This document shows positions 40,188 through 50,670 of a stretch of DNA of 64,000 bases, one piece after another. Below the pieces are notes generated by a model. That model saw only the letters and a list, made by a program, of their open reading frames with translations. It searched no databases and was not told where the DNA came from. The position numbers were made by a program, and so were the translations under genes. Location: NCBI RefSeq assembly GCF_021283545.2, contig NZ_CP128540.1:437501-501500 (forward strand), given 5' to 3'. Numbering within the stretch: position 1 is the first letter of the stretch; each line of letters opens with the position of its first letter. The stretch comes from Pseudomonas alloputida (GTDB lineage Bacteria > Pseudomonadota > Gammaproteobacteria > Pseudomonadales > Pseudomonadaceae).

Positions 40188-40817
40188 GTGATTCGAGTAC
40201 TGGTGGCCGAAGACCACACCATTGTCCGTGAAGGCATCAAGCAGTTGATTGGCCTGGCCAAGGACATGCAAGTGGCGGGGGAGGCCGGTAATGGCGAGCA
40301 GTTGCTCGAAACCCTGCGCCACACACCGTGCGAGGTGGTACTGCTGGACATCTCGATGCCGGGTGTGAACGGCCTGGAGGCGATCCCGCGTATCCGTGCG
40401 CTGCACGATGCTCCAGCGATCCTGATGTTGTCGATGCACGATGAGGCACAGATGGCGGCGCGGGCGCTGAAGGCCGGTGCGGCGGGCTATGCCACCAAAG
40501 ACAGTGATCCGGCGTTGTTGTTGACAGCGATTCGTCGGGTGGCCGGTGGCGGGCGTTATATTGACCCGTCGCTGGCCGACCGCATGGTGTTCGAAGTAGG
40601 CCTCACCGAATCCCGGCCGTTGCACACACTGCTCTCGGAGCGGGAATTTTCGGTGTTCGAGCGCCTGGCCCAGGGCGCCAACGTCAACGACATCGCCCAG
40701 CAGTTGGCGCTGTCGAGCAAGACCATCAGCACCCACAAGGCACGCCTGATGCAGAAGTTGAAAGTGAACTCGCTGGCGGAGCTGGTGAAGTACGCCATGG
40801 AGCACAAGCTGATCTGA
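40188..40817 (+). CDS. agtR: LuxR-type response regulator AgtR
   Basis: A 209-residue NarL/FixJ-type regulator. The receiver domain (about 1-120) has the acidic pocket VAEDH, the phospho-acceptor Asp in VVLLDISMP and a conserved Lys; the C-terminal helix-turn-helix (about 145-205) contains SSKTISTHKARLMQKL. The GTG at 40188, with TAGGAG upstream, is preferred to the longer frame inside agtS. It is expected to activate agtABCD; a perfect inverted repeat at 40985-41004 is a candidate binding site. Confidence 0.88.
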   Translation: MIRVLVAEDHTIVREGIKQLIGLAKDMQVAGEAGNGEQLLETLRHTPCEVVLLDISMPGVNGLEAIPRIRALHDAPAILMLSMHDEAQMAARALKAGAAGYATKDSDPALLLTAIRRVAGGGRYIDPSLADRMVFEVGLTESRPLHTLLSEREFSVFERLAQGANVNDIAQQLALSSKTISTHKARLMQKLKVNSLAELVKYAMEHKLI

Positions 40818-40852
40818 TTGCGACATACGGGTGCCCGAAACTTGCCGAAGCC

Positions 40853-40943
40853 TATGTGGGAGCGGGCATGCCCGCGAACGGGCCTGGCCTGCTGATCTCT
40901 ATGGCTGAGCCGGCCTCTTCGCGGGCATGCCCGCTCCCACAGG
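40853..40943. repeat. Inverted pair of REP elements (GGGCATGCCCG variant)
   Basis: Copies at about 40854-40884 and 40910-40942 in opposite orientation, both with the variant inner stem GCGGGCATGCCCGC. They lie after agtR and separate it from the agtABCD promoter. Confidence 0.88.
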
Positions 40944-40984
40944 TTTCGTGGTTGGCTCGCAAGGGCATTCCAATCCCGCCATCC

Positions 40985-41004
40985 TTGTAGGGCGATCCCT
41001 ACAA
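40985..41004. promoter_or_regulatory. Inverted repeat TTGTAGGG-N4-CCCTACAA, candidate AgtR operator
   Basis: A perfect 8-bp inverted repeat with a 4-bp spacer, 108 bp upstream of the agtA start and downstream of the REP pair. The 20-bp footprint suits a dimeric LuxR-type response regulator such as AgtR, encoded next door. The assignment is inference. Confidence 0.55.
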
Positions 41005-41112
41005 CAAATCTTCCATCCGGATGATGGCATTCTCTCAGTACCCCCGATTTTCGGGCGCTTGCGTCTCTTCTACTCTTTTGCCTACGCAGTCATCCAACAA
41101 GAAGGTGCAGGC

Positions 41113-42237
41113 ATGAGCGAGGCGAAGTCGAACGCTGCAACCGGCGAAACGCTGGTCAGCTTCCGTGGTGTGCAGAAGAGCTACGACGGCGAGTCGCTGA
41201 TCGTCAAAGACCTCAACCTGGATATCCGCAAGGGCGAGTTTCTCACCCTGCTTGGCCCGTCCGGCTCGGGCAAGACTACCAGCCTGATGATGCTGGCGGG
41301 CTTCGAGACCCCCACCGCCGGTGAAATCCAGCTTGGCGGGCGCTCGATCAACAACGTGCCGCCGCACAAACGTGATATCGGCATGGTGTTCCAGAACTAC
41401 GCGCTCTTTCCGCACATGACCGTGGCCGAGAACCTGGCCTTTCCGCTGACCGTGCGCAACCTGAGCAAGACCGACATCAGCGAGCGGGTCAAACGCGTGC
41501 TGAACATGGTGCAGCTCGACGCTTTCGCCAAACGCTACCCCGGCCAGCTGTCTGGCGGCCAGCAGCAGCGTGTGGCGCTGGCCCGGGCATTGGTGTTCGA
41601 GCCACAACTGGTACTGATGGACGAGCCACTTGGCGCGCTGGACAAGCAGCTGCGCGAACACATGCAGATGGAGATCAAGCACATTCACCAGCGCCTGGGT
41701 GTGACCGTGGTGTACGTGACCCACGACCAGGGCGAAGCGCTGACCATGTCCGACCGCGTGGCGGTGTTCCACCAGGGCGAAATCCAGCAGATCGCCGACC
41801 CGCGCACGCTGTACGAAGAGCCCTGCAACACCTTCGTCGCCAACTTCATCGGCGAGAACAACCGCATCAGCGGCACCCTGCTGGCCAGCGATGGCAAACG
41901 TTGCCAGGTGCAGTTGCCTCGCGGCGAGCGGGTCGAGGCGCTGGCGGTGAATGTCGGCCAGGCCGGCGAGCCGGTGACCCTGTCGATACGCCCGGAGCGC
42001 GTGCGCCTGAACGGCCACAGTGAAAGCTGCGTCAACCGGTTCTCTGGCCGGGTGGCCGAATTCATTTACCTGGGCGACCACGTGCGGGTGCGTCTGGAGG
42101 TTTGCGGCAAAGGCGACTTCTTCGTGAAGCAGCCGATTGCCGAGCTCGACCCGGCGTTGGCCGTGGGCGATGTAGTACCGCTGGGCTGGGAGGTGGAGCA
42201 CGCCCGCGCGCTCGATCCGATTGCCGAAGCCCATTGA
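41113..42237 (+). CDS. agtA: ABC transporter ATP-binding protein AgtA
   Basis: A 374-residue PotA-type ATPase. It has Walker [10 protein letters not shown], the [14 protein letters not shown] signature, Walker [13 protein letters not shown] and the switch histidine in THDQGEA, followed by a C-terminal TOBE domain (about 290-370). The start MSEAKSNAA at 41113 is chosen, since the longer open frame runs through the operator and REP region. First gene of agtABCD, the 4-aminobutyrate/5-aminovalerate type of polyamine-family importer. Confidence 0.9.
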   Translation: MSEAKSNAATGETLVSFRGVQKSYDGESLIVKDLNLDIRKGEFLTLLGPSGSGKTTSLMMLAGFETPTAGEIQLGGRSINNVPPHKRDIGMVFQNYALFPHMTVAENLAFPLTVRNLSKTDISERVKRVLNMVQLDAFAKRYPGQLSGGQQQRVALARALVFEPQLVLMDEPLGALDKQLREHMQMEIKHIHQRLGVTVVYVTHDQGEALTMSDRVAVFHQGEIQQIADPRTLYEEPCNTFVANFIGENNRISGTLLASDGKRCQVQLPRGERVEALAVNVGQAGEPVTLSIRPERVRLNGHSESCVNRFSGRVAEFIYLGDHVRVRLEVCGKGDFFVKQPIAELDPALAVGDVVPLGWEVEHARALDPIAEAH

Positions 42238-42277
42238 TGGATTGCTTCACCAACCCTGTACTGTGGAGAGAATAATA

Positions 42278-43311
42278 ATGCGCAAGCAGTTGAAACTGAC
42301 CGCCCTGGCTTTGGGGCTGTTCACCGCTGGCCAGGCCATGGCCGCAGACCTCACCGTGATCTCGTTCGGCGGCGCCAACAAGGCTGCCCAGGTCAAAGCG
42401 TTCTACGAACCCTGGGAAAAAGCGGGTAATGGCAAGATTGTCGCGGGTGAGTACAACGGCGAAATGGCCAAGGTCAAGGCAATGGTCGACACCAAGAGTG
42501 TGTCGTGGAACCTGGTAGAGGTTGAGTCGCCAGAGCTGGCGCGCGGTTGCGACGAAGGCATGTTCGAAGAGCTCGACCCAGCCCTGTTCGGCAATGAGGC
42601 CGACTACGTGCCTGGTGCCATTCAGCCTTGCGGTGTGGGCTTCTTCGTCTGGTCCACGGTCATGGCCTACAACGCCGACAAGCTCAAGACCGCCCCCACC
42701 AGCTGGGCCGATTTCTGGGACACCAAGCAGTTCCCGGGCAAGCGCGGCCTGCGCAAGGGCGCCAAGTACACGATGGAATTTGCACTGATGGCCGACGGTG
42801 TTGCGCCCAAGGACGTCTACAAAGTGCTGGCAACCAAGGAAGGCCAGGACCGCGCCTTCAAGAAACTCGACGAACTCAAGCCCAGCTCCAGTGGTGGGAA
42901 GCGGGTGCACAGCCACCGCAGTTCCTGGCCTCTGGCGACGTGGTCATGAGCTCTGCCTACAACGGCCGTATTGCCGCTGTGCAGAAAGAGAGCAACCTCA
43001 AGGTGGTGTGGAACGGCGGCATCTACGACTTCGATGCATGGGCAATTCCCAAAGGCGCCAAAAACGTCGAAGAGGCGAAGAAGTTCATCGCCTACAGCGT
43101 CAAGCCCGAGCAGCAGAAGATCTACTCCGAAAACATCGCCTATGGCCCGGCCAACTCCAAGGCCGTGAGCCTGCTGTCGGACGAAGTGAAGAAAGACATG
43201 CCGACCACGCCTGAGAACATTGCCAACCAGGTGCAGATCGACGTGGCGTTCTGGGCCGACAACAGCGAGCAGCTGGAGCAACGCTTCAACGCCTGGGCGG
43301 CGAAGAAGTAA
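42278..43311 (+). pseudogene. agtB: Periplasmic binding protein AgtB, broken by a one-base frameshift
   Basis: The gene starts at ATG 42278 with GGAGAG upstream and a clean signal peptide (LALGLFTAGQAMA). The frame is normal to about residue 203 (KLDELKPS), then shifts: frame 2 stops at 42947-42949, while the expected continuation WWEAGAQPPQFLASGDVV runs on in the next frame to 43311. One base is missing near 42886-42887 (AGC then TCCAG; an inserted A would give PSIQWW). Without this protein the importer would lack its substrate receptor. A sequencing error is the main alternative. Confidence 0.88.
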
Positions 43312-43371
43312 ACGTCCAGTGTGTGGGGCCGCAAAGCGGCCCCCAATTCAGCCTGTATTGCGGAGTTCGCC

Positions 43372-44619
43372 ATGGCCATTGCAGTGCCCCTCAACGAAGG
43401 CGCAGGTCCAAGTCTCAAGCAGCGCCTCAAACACGCCGAGCGGGTCAACCGCTGGAAGGCGCAGGCGTTGATCGCGCCGCTGGCGCTGTTTCTTCTGCTG
43501 GTGTTCCTGGTGCCGATTGCGGCGCTGCTGTACAAGAGCGTCGGCAACCCTGAAGTGGTCGGCGGCCTGCCGCGCACGGTGGAAATCATCAGCCAGTGGG
43601 ATGGCAAAAGCCTGCCAGGCGAGGACGTTTACAAGGCGTTGAGCCAGGATTTGGCCGAGTCGCGCAAGAACCAGACCCTTGGTGACCTTTCCAAACGCTT
43701 GAACATGGAGCTGGCCGGTTACCGCAGCTTGTTGACCAAGACTGCCCGTGCGCTGCCCTTCAAGGCTGAGCCTGCCTCTTATAAAGAGGCGTTGCAGGCT
43801 GTTGACGAGCGTTGGGGCGACCCGGCTTATTGGCAGGCGATACGCCGCAATACCAGTTCGGTGACTTCTTTCTACCTGCTGGCCTCGGTGGACCATCGCA
43901 TCGATGACCTTGGTGAGCTAGCCAAGGCCACCCCGGACCAGGCCATTTACCTGGACATTTTTGTCCGTACCCTGTGGATGGGCGTGGTGATTACCACTAT
44001 CTGCCTGGTACTGGCCTACCCACTGGCCTACTTGTTGGCCAACCTGCCGACCCGGCAGAGCAACCTGCTGATGATTCTGGTGCTGTTGCCCTTCTGGACA
44101 TCGATCCTGGTACGAGTGGCGGCGTGGATCGTGCTGCTGCAGTCGGGCGGGCTGATCAACAGTGCGCTGATGGCCATGGGCATCATCGACCAGCCGCTGG
44201 AACTGGTGTTCAACCGCACAGGCGTCTACATCTCGATGGTGCACATCCTGCTGCCGTTCATGATCCTGCCGCTGTACAGCGTGATGAAGGGTATTTCCCC
44301 GAGCTACATGCGTGCGGCGATCTCGCTGGGCTGCCACCCGTTCGCCAGTTTCTGGCGGGTGTACTTCCCGCAGACTTACGCCGGTGTGGGCGCCGGTTGC
44401 CTGCTGGTGTTCATCCTTGCCATCGGTTACTACATCACCCCGGCGCTGCTGGGTAGTCCGAACGACCAGATGGTCAGCTACTTCGTCGCCTTCTACACCA
44501 ACACCAGCATCAACTGGGGCATGGCCACCGCATTGGGCGGGCTGTTGCTGCTGGCGACCGTGCTGTTGTACCTGATCTATAGCTGGCTGGTCGGCGCCAG
44601 CCGTCTGCGCCTGAGCTGA
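43372..44619 (+). CDS. agtC: ABC transporter permease AgtC
   Basis: A 415-residue PotB-type permease, longer than usual because of a periplasmic insert of about 150 residues after the first membrane helix (about 50-205). Six membrane helices and the EAA-type coupling loop (RAAISLGCHPFASFWRVYFPQ) are visible. The start MAIAVPLNEG at 43372, with GGAG upstream, is chosen. It follows the broken agtB by 60 bp. Confidence 0.88.
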   Translation: MAIAVPLNEGAGPSLKQRLKHAERVNRWKAQALIAPLALFLLLVFLVPIAALLYKSVGNPEVVGGLPRTVEIISQWDGKSLPGEDVYKALSQDLAESRKNQTLGDLSKRLNMELAGYRSLLTKTARALPFKAEPASYKEALQAVDERWGDPAYWQAIRRNTSSVTSFYLLASVDHRIDDLGELAKATPDQAIYLDIFVRTLWMGVVITTICLVLAYPLAYLLANLPTRQSNLLMILVLLPFWTSILVRVAAWIVLLQSGGLINSALMAMGIIDQPLELVFNRTGVYISMVHILLPFMILPLYSVMKGISPSYMRAAISLGCHPFASFWRVYFPQTYAGVGAGCLLVFILAIGYYITPALLGSPNDQMVSYFVAFYTNTSINWGMATALGGLLLLATVLLYLIYSWLVGASRLRLS

Positions 44620-44629
44620 GGAGCCTGTC

Positions 44630-45457
44630 ATGCTGAGCCCATACATGTCGCCCGTGGAGCGGGTCTGGTTCTACAGCCTGCGTATTCTCTGCGGCTTGAT
44701 CCTGCTGTTCCTGATCTTGCCAGTGCTGGTGATCGTGCCGCTGTCGTTCAACAGTGGCAGCTTCCTGGTGTATCCGCTGCAGGGCTTCTCGCTGCAGTGG
44801 TATCAGGACTTCTTCGGCTCGGCCGAATGGATGCGTGCGTTGAAAAACAGCATCATCGTTGCCCCGGCGGCCACGGTGCTGGCCATGGTGTTCGGCACGT
44901 TGGCGGCCATCGGCCTGACCCGTGGCGATTTCCCCGGCAAGTCGCTGGTGATGGCGCTGGTGATCTCGCCCATGGTGGTGCCGGTAGTGATCATCGGGGT
45001 GGCCAGTTACCTGTTCTTCGCCCCTCTGGGTATGGGCAACAGTTTCACCTCGCTGATTCTGGTGCATGCGGTACTGGGTGTGCCGTTCGTCATCATTACC
45101 GTGTCGGCGACGCTGCAGGGGTTCAACTACAATCTGGTGCGTGCGGCGGCCAGCCTGGGCGCTTCACCTCTGCTGGCTTTCCGCCGGGTGACCCTGCCGC
45201 TGATTGCGCCCGGTGTCATCTCGGGAGCCCTGTTTGCCTTTGCCACCTCGTTTGACGAGGTGGTGGTGACGCTGTTCCTCGCCGGGCCGGAGCAGGCAAC
45301 ACTGCCGCGGCAGATGTTCAGCGGTATTCGCGAGAACCTGAGCCCGACCATTGCCGCGGCGGCGACCTTGCTGATTGCGTTCTCGGTGTTGTTGCTGCTG
45401 ACCCTGGAGTGGTTGCGTGGGCGTAGCGAGAAGCTGAGGACTCAACAGCCGGCTTGA
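44630..45457 (+). CDS. agtD: ABC transporter permease AgtD
   Basis: A 275-residue PotC-type permease with six membrane helices and the coupling loop VRAAASLGASPLLAFRRVTLP. It follows agtC by 10 bp with GAGGAG before its ATG; an alternative ATG at 44645 would remove five residues. Last gene of the transporter operon; a REP-derived hairpin follows. Confidence 0.88.
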   Translation: MLSPYMSPVERVWFYSLRILCGLILLFLILPVLVIVPLSFNSGSFLVYPLQGFSLQWYQDFFGSAEWMRALKNSIIVAPAATVLAMVFGTLAAIGLTRGDFPGKSLVMALVISPMVVPVVIIGVASYLFFAPLGMGNSFTSLILVHAVLGVPFVIITVSATLQGFNYNLVRAAASLGASPLLAFRRVTLPLIAPGVISGALFAFATSFDEVVVTLFLAGPEQATLPRQMFSGIRENLSPTIAAAATLLIAFSVLLLLTLEWLRGRSEKLRTQQPA

Positions 45458-45467
45458 TGATGGCTTG

Positions 45468-45516
45468 CCTGTACCGGCCTCTTCGCGGCTAAAGCCGGAA
45501 GAGGCCGGCACAGGTT
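45468..45516. repeat. REP-derived hairpin after agtD
   Basis: ACCGGCCTCTTC and GAAGAGGCCGG flank GCGGCTAAAGCCG, making a long near-perfect inverted repeat that looks like two half-REPs joined. It separates agtD from rpe and probably ends the agt transcript. Confidence 0.8.
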
Positions 45517-45607
45517 GCGTTGGTCGACACCAATTGATACCAATCAGCCTTCATCGCTTTCCCTGAGTTACAATGCGCGCCACCGTGAATTTGCCAACAG
45601 GTGCGCC

Positions 45608-46282
45608 ATGCAGCCCTACGCTATTGCCCCCTCCATTCTCTCTGCCGATTTCGCCCGCCTGGGTGAGGACGTCGACAAGGTATTGGCTGCGGGTGCAGAC
45701 ATCGTCCACTTCGATGTCATGGACAATCACTATGTCCCCAACCTGACCATCGGCCCGATGGTTTGCACCGCTCTGCGCAAGTACGGCGTTACTGCGCCGA
45801 TCGACGTGCACCTGATGGTCAGCCCGGTTGACCGCATCATTGGCGACTTTATCGAAGCGGGTGCCACCTACATCACCTTCCACCCTGAAGCCACGCAGCA
45901 CATCGACCGTTCGCTTCAGCTGATCAAGGATGGTGGTTGCAAGGCCGGCCTGGTGTTCAACCCGGCCACCAGCCTGGACGCCCTGAAGTACGTGATGGAC
46001 AAGATCGACATGGTGCTGCTGATGAGCGTCAACCCAGGCTTCGGCGGGCAGAAGTTCATCCCCGGCACCCTCGACAAGCTGCGCGAAGCGCGTGCGCTGA
46101 TCGACGCCAGTGGCCGTGATATCCGTCTGGAGATCGATGGTGGCGTGAACGTCAACAACATCCGCGAGATCGCTGCGGCTGGCGCCGACACCTTCGTGGC
46201 CGGCTCGGCGATCTTCAACGCCCCGGACTATCAGGAAGTGATCGCCAAGATGCGCGCCGAACTGGCCCTGGCCCGCCCATGA
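45608..46282 (+). CDS. rpe: Ribulose-phosphate 3-epimerase
   Basis: A 224-residue TIM-barrel enzyme interconverting ribulose-5-phosphate and xylulose-5-phosphate in the pentose phosphate pathway. Metal and catalytic motifs [27 protein letters not shown] and EIDGGVN are intact. The start MQPYAIAPS at 45608 matches family N-termini. It overlaps gph by 4 bp. Confidence 0.97.
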   Translation: MQPYAIAPSILSADFARLGEDVDKVLAAGADIVHFDVMDNHYVPNLTIGPMVCTALRKYGVTAPIDVHLMVSPVDRIIGDFIEAGATYITFHPEATQHIDRSLQLIKDGGCKAGLVFNPATSLDALKYVMDKIDMVLLMSVNPGFGGQKFIPGTLDKLREARALIDASGRDIRLEIDGGVNVNNIREIAAAGADTFVAGSAIFNAPDYQEVIAKMRAELALARP

Positions 46283-47097
46283 GTGGCTTCGAGCAGCTGT
46301 TCCCGGGGACGCTGCCAAGGCTGGTGATGTTCGATCTGGACGGTACCCTGATCGATTCCGTGCCTGACCTGGCCGCCGCCGTGGACCGCATGCTGCTCGA
46401 ACTGGGGCGCCCGCCTGCTGGCCTTGAGGCCGTGCGCCACTGGGTTGGCAATGGCGCCCAGGTGCTGGTGCGCCGCGCGTTGGCGGGGGGCATCGACCAT
46501 GCCGACGTGGACGATGCGCTGGCAGAACAGGCGCTGGCGCTGTTCATGGACGCTTATGCCGAAAGCCACGAACTTACCGTGGTCTACCCCGGTGTGCGCG
46601 ACACCCTGCGCTGGCTGCGCAAGCAGGGCGTGGAGATGGCGCTGATCACCAACAAGCCTGAGCGCTTTGTTGGCCCGCTGCTGGACCAGATGAAGATCGG
46701 TAATTTCTTCCGCTGGATCATTGGTGGCGACACCTTGCCGCAGAAAAAGCCCGACCCGGCGGCGTTGCTGTTCGTCATGCAGATGGCCGGTGTCACCCCG
46801 CAGCAGTCCCTGTTTGTCGGTGATTCGCGCAGTGACGTGCAGGCGGCCAAGGCGGCTGGCGTGCAATGCGTGGGCCTGACCTACGGCTATAACCATGGCC
46901 GGCCGATCGACGCCGAATCCCCCAGCCTGGTAATCGACGACCTGCGCGCATTGCTGCCCGGTTGCGCAGACCCGGCCACTGGGATAACGTTGGCGGACCT
47001 TCAAGCCTCACAAGACAGAGAGTCCACCGTGGCGGTTACTGGCAAATTCTGGATGAAAGTCATCAAGGCCTTGGCCCGTTGGCGTTGGCGCGCCTGA
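46279..47097 (+). CDS. gph: Phosphoglycolate phosphatase, with C-terminal trp leader sequence
   Basis: A 272-residue HAD-family phosphatase that removes 2-phosphoglycolate, formed for instance in DNA repair. HAD motifs are present: [15 protein letters not shown], and KPDPAALL with [10 protein letters not shown]. The last 14 residues, [14 protein letters not shown] (codons from 47053), form a Trp-containing leader-peptide sequence just before the trpE attenuator hairpin. The phosphatase frame thus runs through the leader, which may itself be translated from the internal ATG. Confidence 0.93.
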   Translation: MSGFEQLFPGTLPRLVMFDLDGTLIDSVPDLAAAVDRMLLELGRPPAGLEAVRHWVGNGAQVLVRRALAGGIDHADVDDALAEQALALFMDAYAESHELTVVYPGVRDTLRWLRKQGVEMALITNKPERFVGPLLDQMKIGNFFRWIIGGDTLPQKKPDPAALLFVMQMAGVTPQQSLFVGDSRSDVQAAKAAGVQCVGLTYGYNHGRPIDAESPSLVIDDLRALLPGCADPATGITLADLQASQDRESTVAVTGKFWMKVIKALARWRWRA

Positions 47098-47166
47098 CTT
47101 CAGCCTGCCGGCGTGTGCCGGCCCGTCCGTTTGCCTGACCTATTGCTGCTTGCCACGAGACTACTC
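47053..47166 (+). promoter_or_regulatory. trpE leader and transcription attenuator
   Basis: The leader peptide [14 protein letters not shown] (47053-47097) has two Trp codons spaced by Arg, next to the stop. It is followed by a GCCGGC-GTGT-GCCGGC hairpin (47107-47122) and a pyrimidine-rich run before trpE at 47167. P. putida trpE is known to be controlled by attenuation. The region closely resembles the trpG leader at 50816-50950. Confidence 0.75.
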
Positions 47167-48648
47167 ATGAACCGCGAAGAATTCCTGCGCCTGGCCGCTG
47201 CCGGCTACAACCGTATTCCCTTGGCCTGTGAAACCTTGGCCGACTTCGACACGCCGCTGTCGATCTACCTGAAACTGGCTGACCAGCCCAACTCGTACCT
47301 GCTCGAATCGGTGCAGGGCGGGGAGAAGTGGGGCCGTTACTCGATGATCGGCTTGCCATCGCGCACCGTGATGCGTGTGCATGGCTACCGTGTCAGCATC
47401 CTGCACGATGGCGTCGAGGTGGAAAGCTGTGAGGTCGAAGACCCGCTGGCATTCGTTGAAACCTTCAAGGACCGCTACAAAGTTGCCGATATCCCAGGCC
47501 TGCCGCGTTTCAATGGCGGCCTGGTCGGCTACTTTGGCTACGACTGCGTGCGCTATGTAGAAAAGCGCCTGGGGGCCAGCCCCAACCCAGACCCGCTGGG
47601 CGTACCGGATATCCTGCTGATGGTGTCCGACGCGGTGGTGGTGTTCGACAACCTGGCGGGCAAGATGCACGCCATCGTGTTGGTCGACCCAGCTGAAGAT
47701 CAGGCCTTCGAACAGGGCCAGGCACGTCTGCAAGGCTTGCTGGAAACCTTGCGCCAGCCAATCACCCCGCGCCGCGGCCTGGACCTGAGCGGCCCGCAGG
47801 CGGCCGAGCCGGCGTTCCGCTCCAGCTACACCCGCGAGGATTACGAAAACGCCGTCGGTCGTATCAAGGAATACATCCTGGCCGGGGACTGTATGCAGGT
47901 GGTGCCGTCGCAGCGCATGTCGATCGATTTCAAGGCTGCGCCTATCGACCTGTACCGCGCGCTACGCTGCTTCAACCCGACGCCATATATGTACTTCTTC
48001 AACTTCGGTGACTTCCATGTGGTCGGCAGCTCGCCCGAAGTGTTGGTACGTGTCGAGGACAACCTGGTCACCGTACGCCCGATTGCCGGTACCCGCCCGC
48101 GTGGTGCGACCGAAGAGGCCGATCGTGCGCTGGAAGATGACCTGCTGTCGGACGACAAGGAAATTGCCGAGCACCTGATGCTGATCGATCTGGGCCGCAA
48201 CGATGTCGGCCGTGTGTCTTCGACCGGCAGTGTGCGCCTGACCGAGAAGATGGTGATCGAGCGTTACTCCAACGTGATGCACATTGTTTCCAACGTTACC
48301 GGCCAGCTGCGTGAAGGCCTGACGGCGATGGATGCACTGCGGGCGATTCTGCCGGCTGGCACCTTGTCGGGTGCGCCCAAGATCCGTGCGATGGAGATCA
48401 TCGACGAGCTGGAACCGGTCAAGCGTGGGGTTTACGGCGGTGCCGTCGGCTATTTTGCCTGGAACGGCAACATGGATACCGCAATTGCCATTCGTACCGC
48501 AGTGATCAAGGACGGCGAGCTGCATGTGCAGGCCGGTGGCGGCATCGTTGCCGACTCGGTGCCGGCGCTGGAATGGGAAGAAACCATCAACAAGCGCCGG
48601 GCGATGTTCCGTGCGGTGGCGTTGGCCGAGCAGACTTCCGCCAGATAA
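47167..48648 (+). CDS. trpE: Anthranilate synthase component I
   Basis: A 493-residue chorismate-using enzyme that makes anthranilate with ammonia supplied by TrpG. The N-terminal LLES segment is part of the tryptophan feedback site; the C-terminal chorismate-binding domain shows [20 protein letters not shown] and the GGAVGY segment. The start MNREEFLRL at 47167 lies after the attenuator. The partner trpG is 2.4 kb downstream in a separate operon, the usual Pseudomonas split. Confidence 0.97.
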   Translation: MNREEFLRLAAAGYNRIPLACETLADFDTPLSIYLKLADQPNSYLLESVQGGEKWGRYSMIGLPSRTVMRVHGYRVSILHDGVEVESCEVEDPLAFVETFKDRYKVADIPGLPRFNGGLVGYFGYDCVRYVEKRLGASPNPDPLGVPDILLMVSDAVVVFDNLAGKMHAIVLVDPAEDQAFEQGQARLQGLLETLRQPITPRRGLDLSGPQAAEPAFRSSYTREDYENAVGRIKEYILAGDCMQVVPSQRMSIDFKAAPIDLYRALRCFNPTPYMYFFNFGDFHVVGSSPEVLVRVEDNLVTVRPIAGTRPRGATEEADRALEDDLLSDDKEIAEHLMLIDLGRNDVGRVSSTGSVRLTEKMVIERYSNVMHIVSNVTGQLREGLTAMDALRAILPAGTLSGAPKIRAMEIIDELEPVKRGVYGGAVGYFAWNGNMDTAIAIRTAVIKDGELHVQAGGGIVADSVPALEWEETINKRRAMFRAVALAEQTSAR

Positions 48649-48657
48649 ATTGATTGG

Positions 48658-48776
48658 GGCTGCTGCGCAGCCCATTCGCGGGTAAACCCGCTCCTACAAG
48701 GTTGCGCAAGCCTCAGGCATACGAGGCCGTCGTAGGAGCGGGTTCACCCGCGAATGGGCCGCAAAGCGGCCCCCAG
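48658..48776. repeat. Inverted pair of REP elements between trpE and estP
   Basis: Copies at about 48669-48699 and 48731-48758 in opposite orientation (CATTCGCGGGTAAACCCG-type core), flanked by GGGCCGC-type sequence at both outer ends. They separate two convergent genes. Confidence 0.88.
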
Positions 48777-48780
48777 CAAT

Positions 48781-50670
48781 TCAGAAGTCCACGCTAACCC
48801 CCACGCTAATACCCTGTTGCGTCAACTCATCACTCTTGCGCCAGTTGTAGTTCCCGCGCAAATGCACCCCTGCCACCAGTTCATGGCTCACACCCAGGCT
48901 CGCCCGGGTCAGGTCGCTGTGCGGCGTATACCCGGTCAGGGTGAAGTCATTCGCCGGCAAGCTGGTCAGGTGCATCGTCACATCCTGCTCGTCGTCCTCG
49001 AACTCATGCTCCTGCGCCACCTCGGCGAAAAGCCGGGTACTTGGCAGTACCTGCACACTGCCCAGCAGCCCCACGCCCAGGCGGCGTGACGTGCGCTCCT
49101 GGTCATCGAAGCCAAGCGCCGTCGAACGTCCGCTCTTCTCGTCGTAGCCATCCACCTTCACCCGCGCATAGTCGGCACTGATGAAAGGTGCCAACTGCCA
49201 GTTGCTGGTGTCGGCCGCCAGGTTGTAGCCCAGCCGCCCGGACATTGCCCAGGCCTCGCCGTCGGTGTCGCCCTTCTCACTGCGGTCATTCACGCCCAGG
49301 GCGAAGGTACGCTTGAGGTCGCTGTAATCCAGGTGCCCGGCGGTCAGCGCCGCGTCGGCCCACCAGCGGTCCTGGCGGTATTGGGCAAAGGCACTGGCCA
49401 TATAACTGTTCAGCTTGTAGTCCGAGTCCTGTTCACCAGCTTCCAGCTTCTGCCGGTTTGCACCGCCGGCCAGGCCCAGGCGCCAGGCGTCGTTCAGGCG
49501 ATAGCTGCCGCCCACGGTCAGGTTGTAGCCGCGGCCGTCACCGCTGGCCGCGCTGTGCTGGCCGTCGAAGTCCAGGTCCTGAGCGCCGCTGGCGACAAAG
49601 GCTTGCCATTGCCCAACTGCTTGCCAAGGCGTCTGCCACTGATTACGCAACTCATCCTGGTGAGCCCGCAGGCTGGCGTGGGCCATTTCCGGTAGCAGGG
49701 TCAGTTCCCAGGGGGCCGCGAGGATCGAGTAGGCGTAATCGGCAATCAGCTGCTGACCCGCGATGGTCGGGTGGACCGAGTCGTTGAACAGCAGTTTGGT
49801 CGGGTCTGGCGTTGTGCCGTTGATCCCGTACACCGGGTTTTCCACGCAGCTATCGCCGCTATAGCAGGTGCCGACCAGGTTCTGGTCGCTGGCCAGGCCG
49901 AACTGACTGGGGCTGGCCAGCGCCTCGCTCAACAGCAAAGGGATGTTCAGTGGAATGATCTGGGCATCGATCTGCCCTAGCTGGCTGATCAGTGACTGGT
50001 TGAACGCAGCGGAGAGCAGTGACAGTGGGTTTTGCTGTGGCGTGCCACTGAAATTGGGCGTTTGGCCGAGGTCAGGTAGCAGCCAGACCATGATGTAGCG
50101 CGCGCCTCCTTGCTGAAGCGCTTGGGCGCTGGCAGCCAGGCGGGCGCCGGCGGCTACGGCGTCGGCCGGGCTATTCACCAGGCCCTGAAGGAAGTCGTTG
50201 CCGCCGCCTGTCAGGTAGTACAAGGCATTGGGGTCGGCGCGCAGGCCGTTGGCCAGGTAGCCGGGGCGCTCGCGCAGCACCAACCCGGCATTGGGGTTTC
50301 CTGGGGGGATGACGGTCTCGGACGTTGTCGTGATCGAGTCCAGGATCTGCTGGGTGGTGTACCCGCCGACTGCCCAGTTATTACCATCGGGCTGGATACC
50401 TACGGATGTCGACGGGTTAAGGTCGCCTGGCGCGACGCCCAGGCGGCCACCGAGGATCATCGGCGACACCGGGGCGAAGTTGCCGTCGGCGTCACGGTTG
50501 GTGAAACGCGCGCCTGGGGTACCGCCAACAAGATCGGGAAACTGCCCGGCATCGGCGAGGCTGTCGCCAAACACGATCAGGGTTGAATAGGGCGAAGGGC
50601 CGGCCAACGCCTGGCTGCAGGCCAGGGCCAGTGAAGCGAGGGTAAAGCGCAATAACGGGGCTTTTCGCAT
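48781..50670 (-). CDS. estP: GDSL-family autotransporter esterase (EstP/EstA type)
   Basis: A 629-residue outer-membrane esterase. After a signal peptide (ending ALAG), the GDSL block [12 protein letters not shown] carries the catalytic serine; the GGGNDF block and DSVHPT (catalytic Asp-His) follow. The passenger ends near residue 350. A 12-strand autotransporter barrel fills the rest and ends in an aromatic residue (GVSVDF). P. aeruginosa EstA, of the same build, influences rhamnolipid production and motility. Convergent with trpE. Confidence 0.92.

Noticed and set aside
42221..42949. A complete shorter agtB protein
   Set aside because: The last 30 residues of this frame are unlike any binding protein, while the expected sequence continues in the next frame; it is a frameshift, not a short variant.
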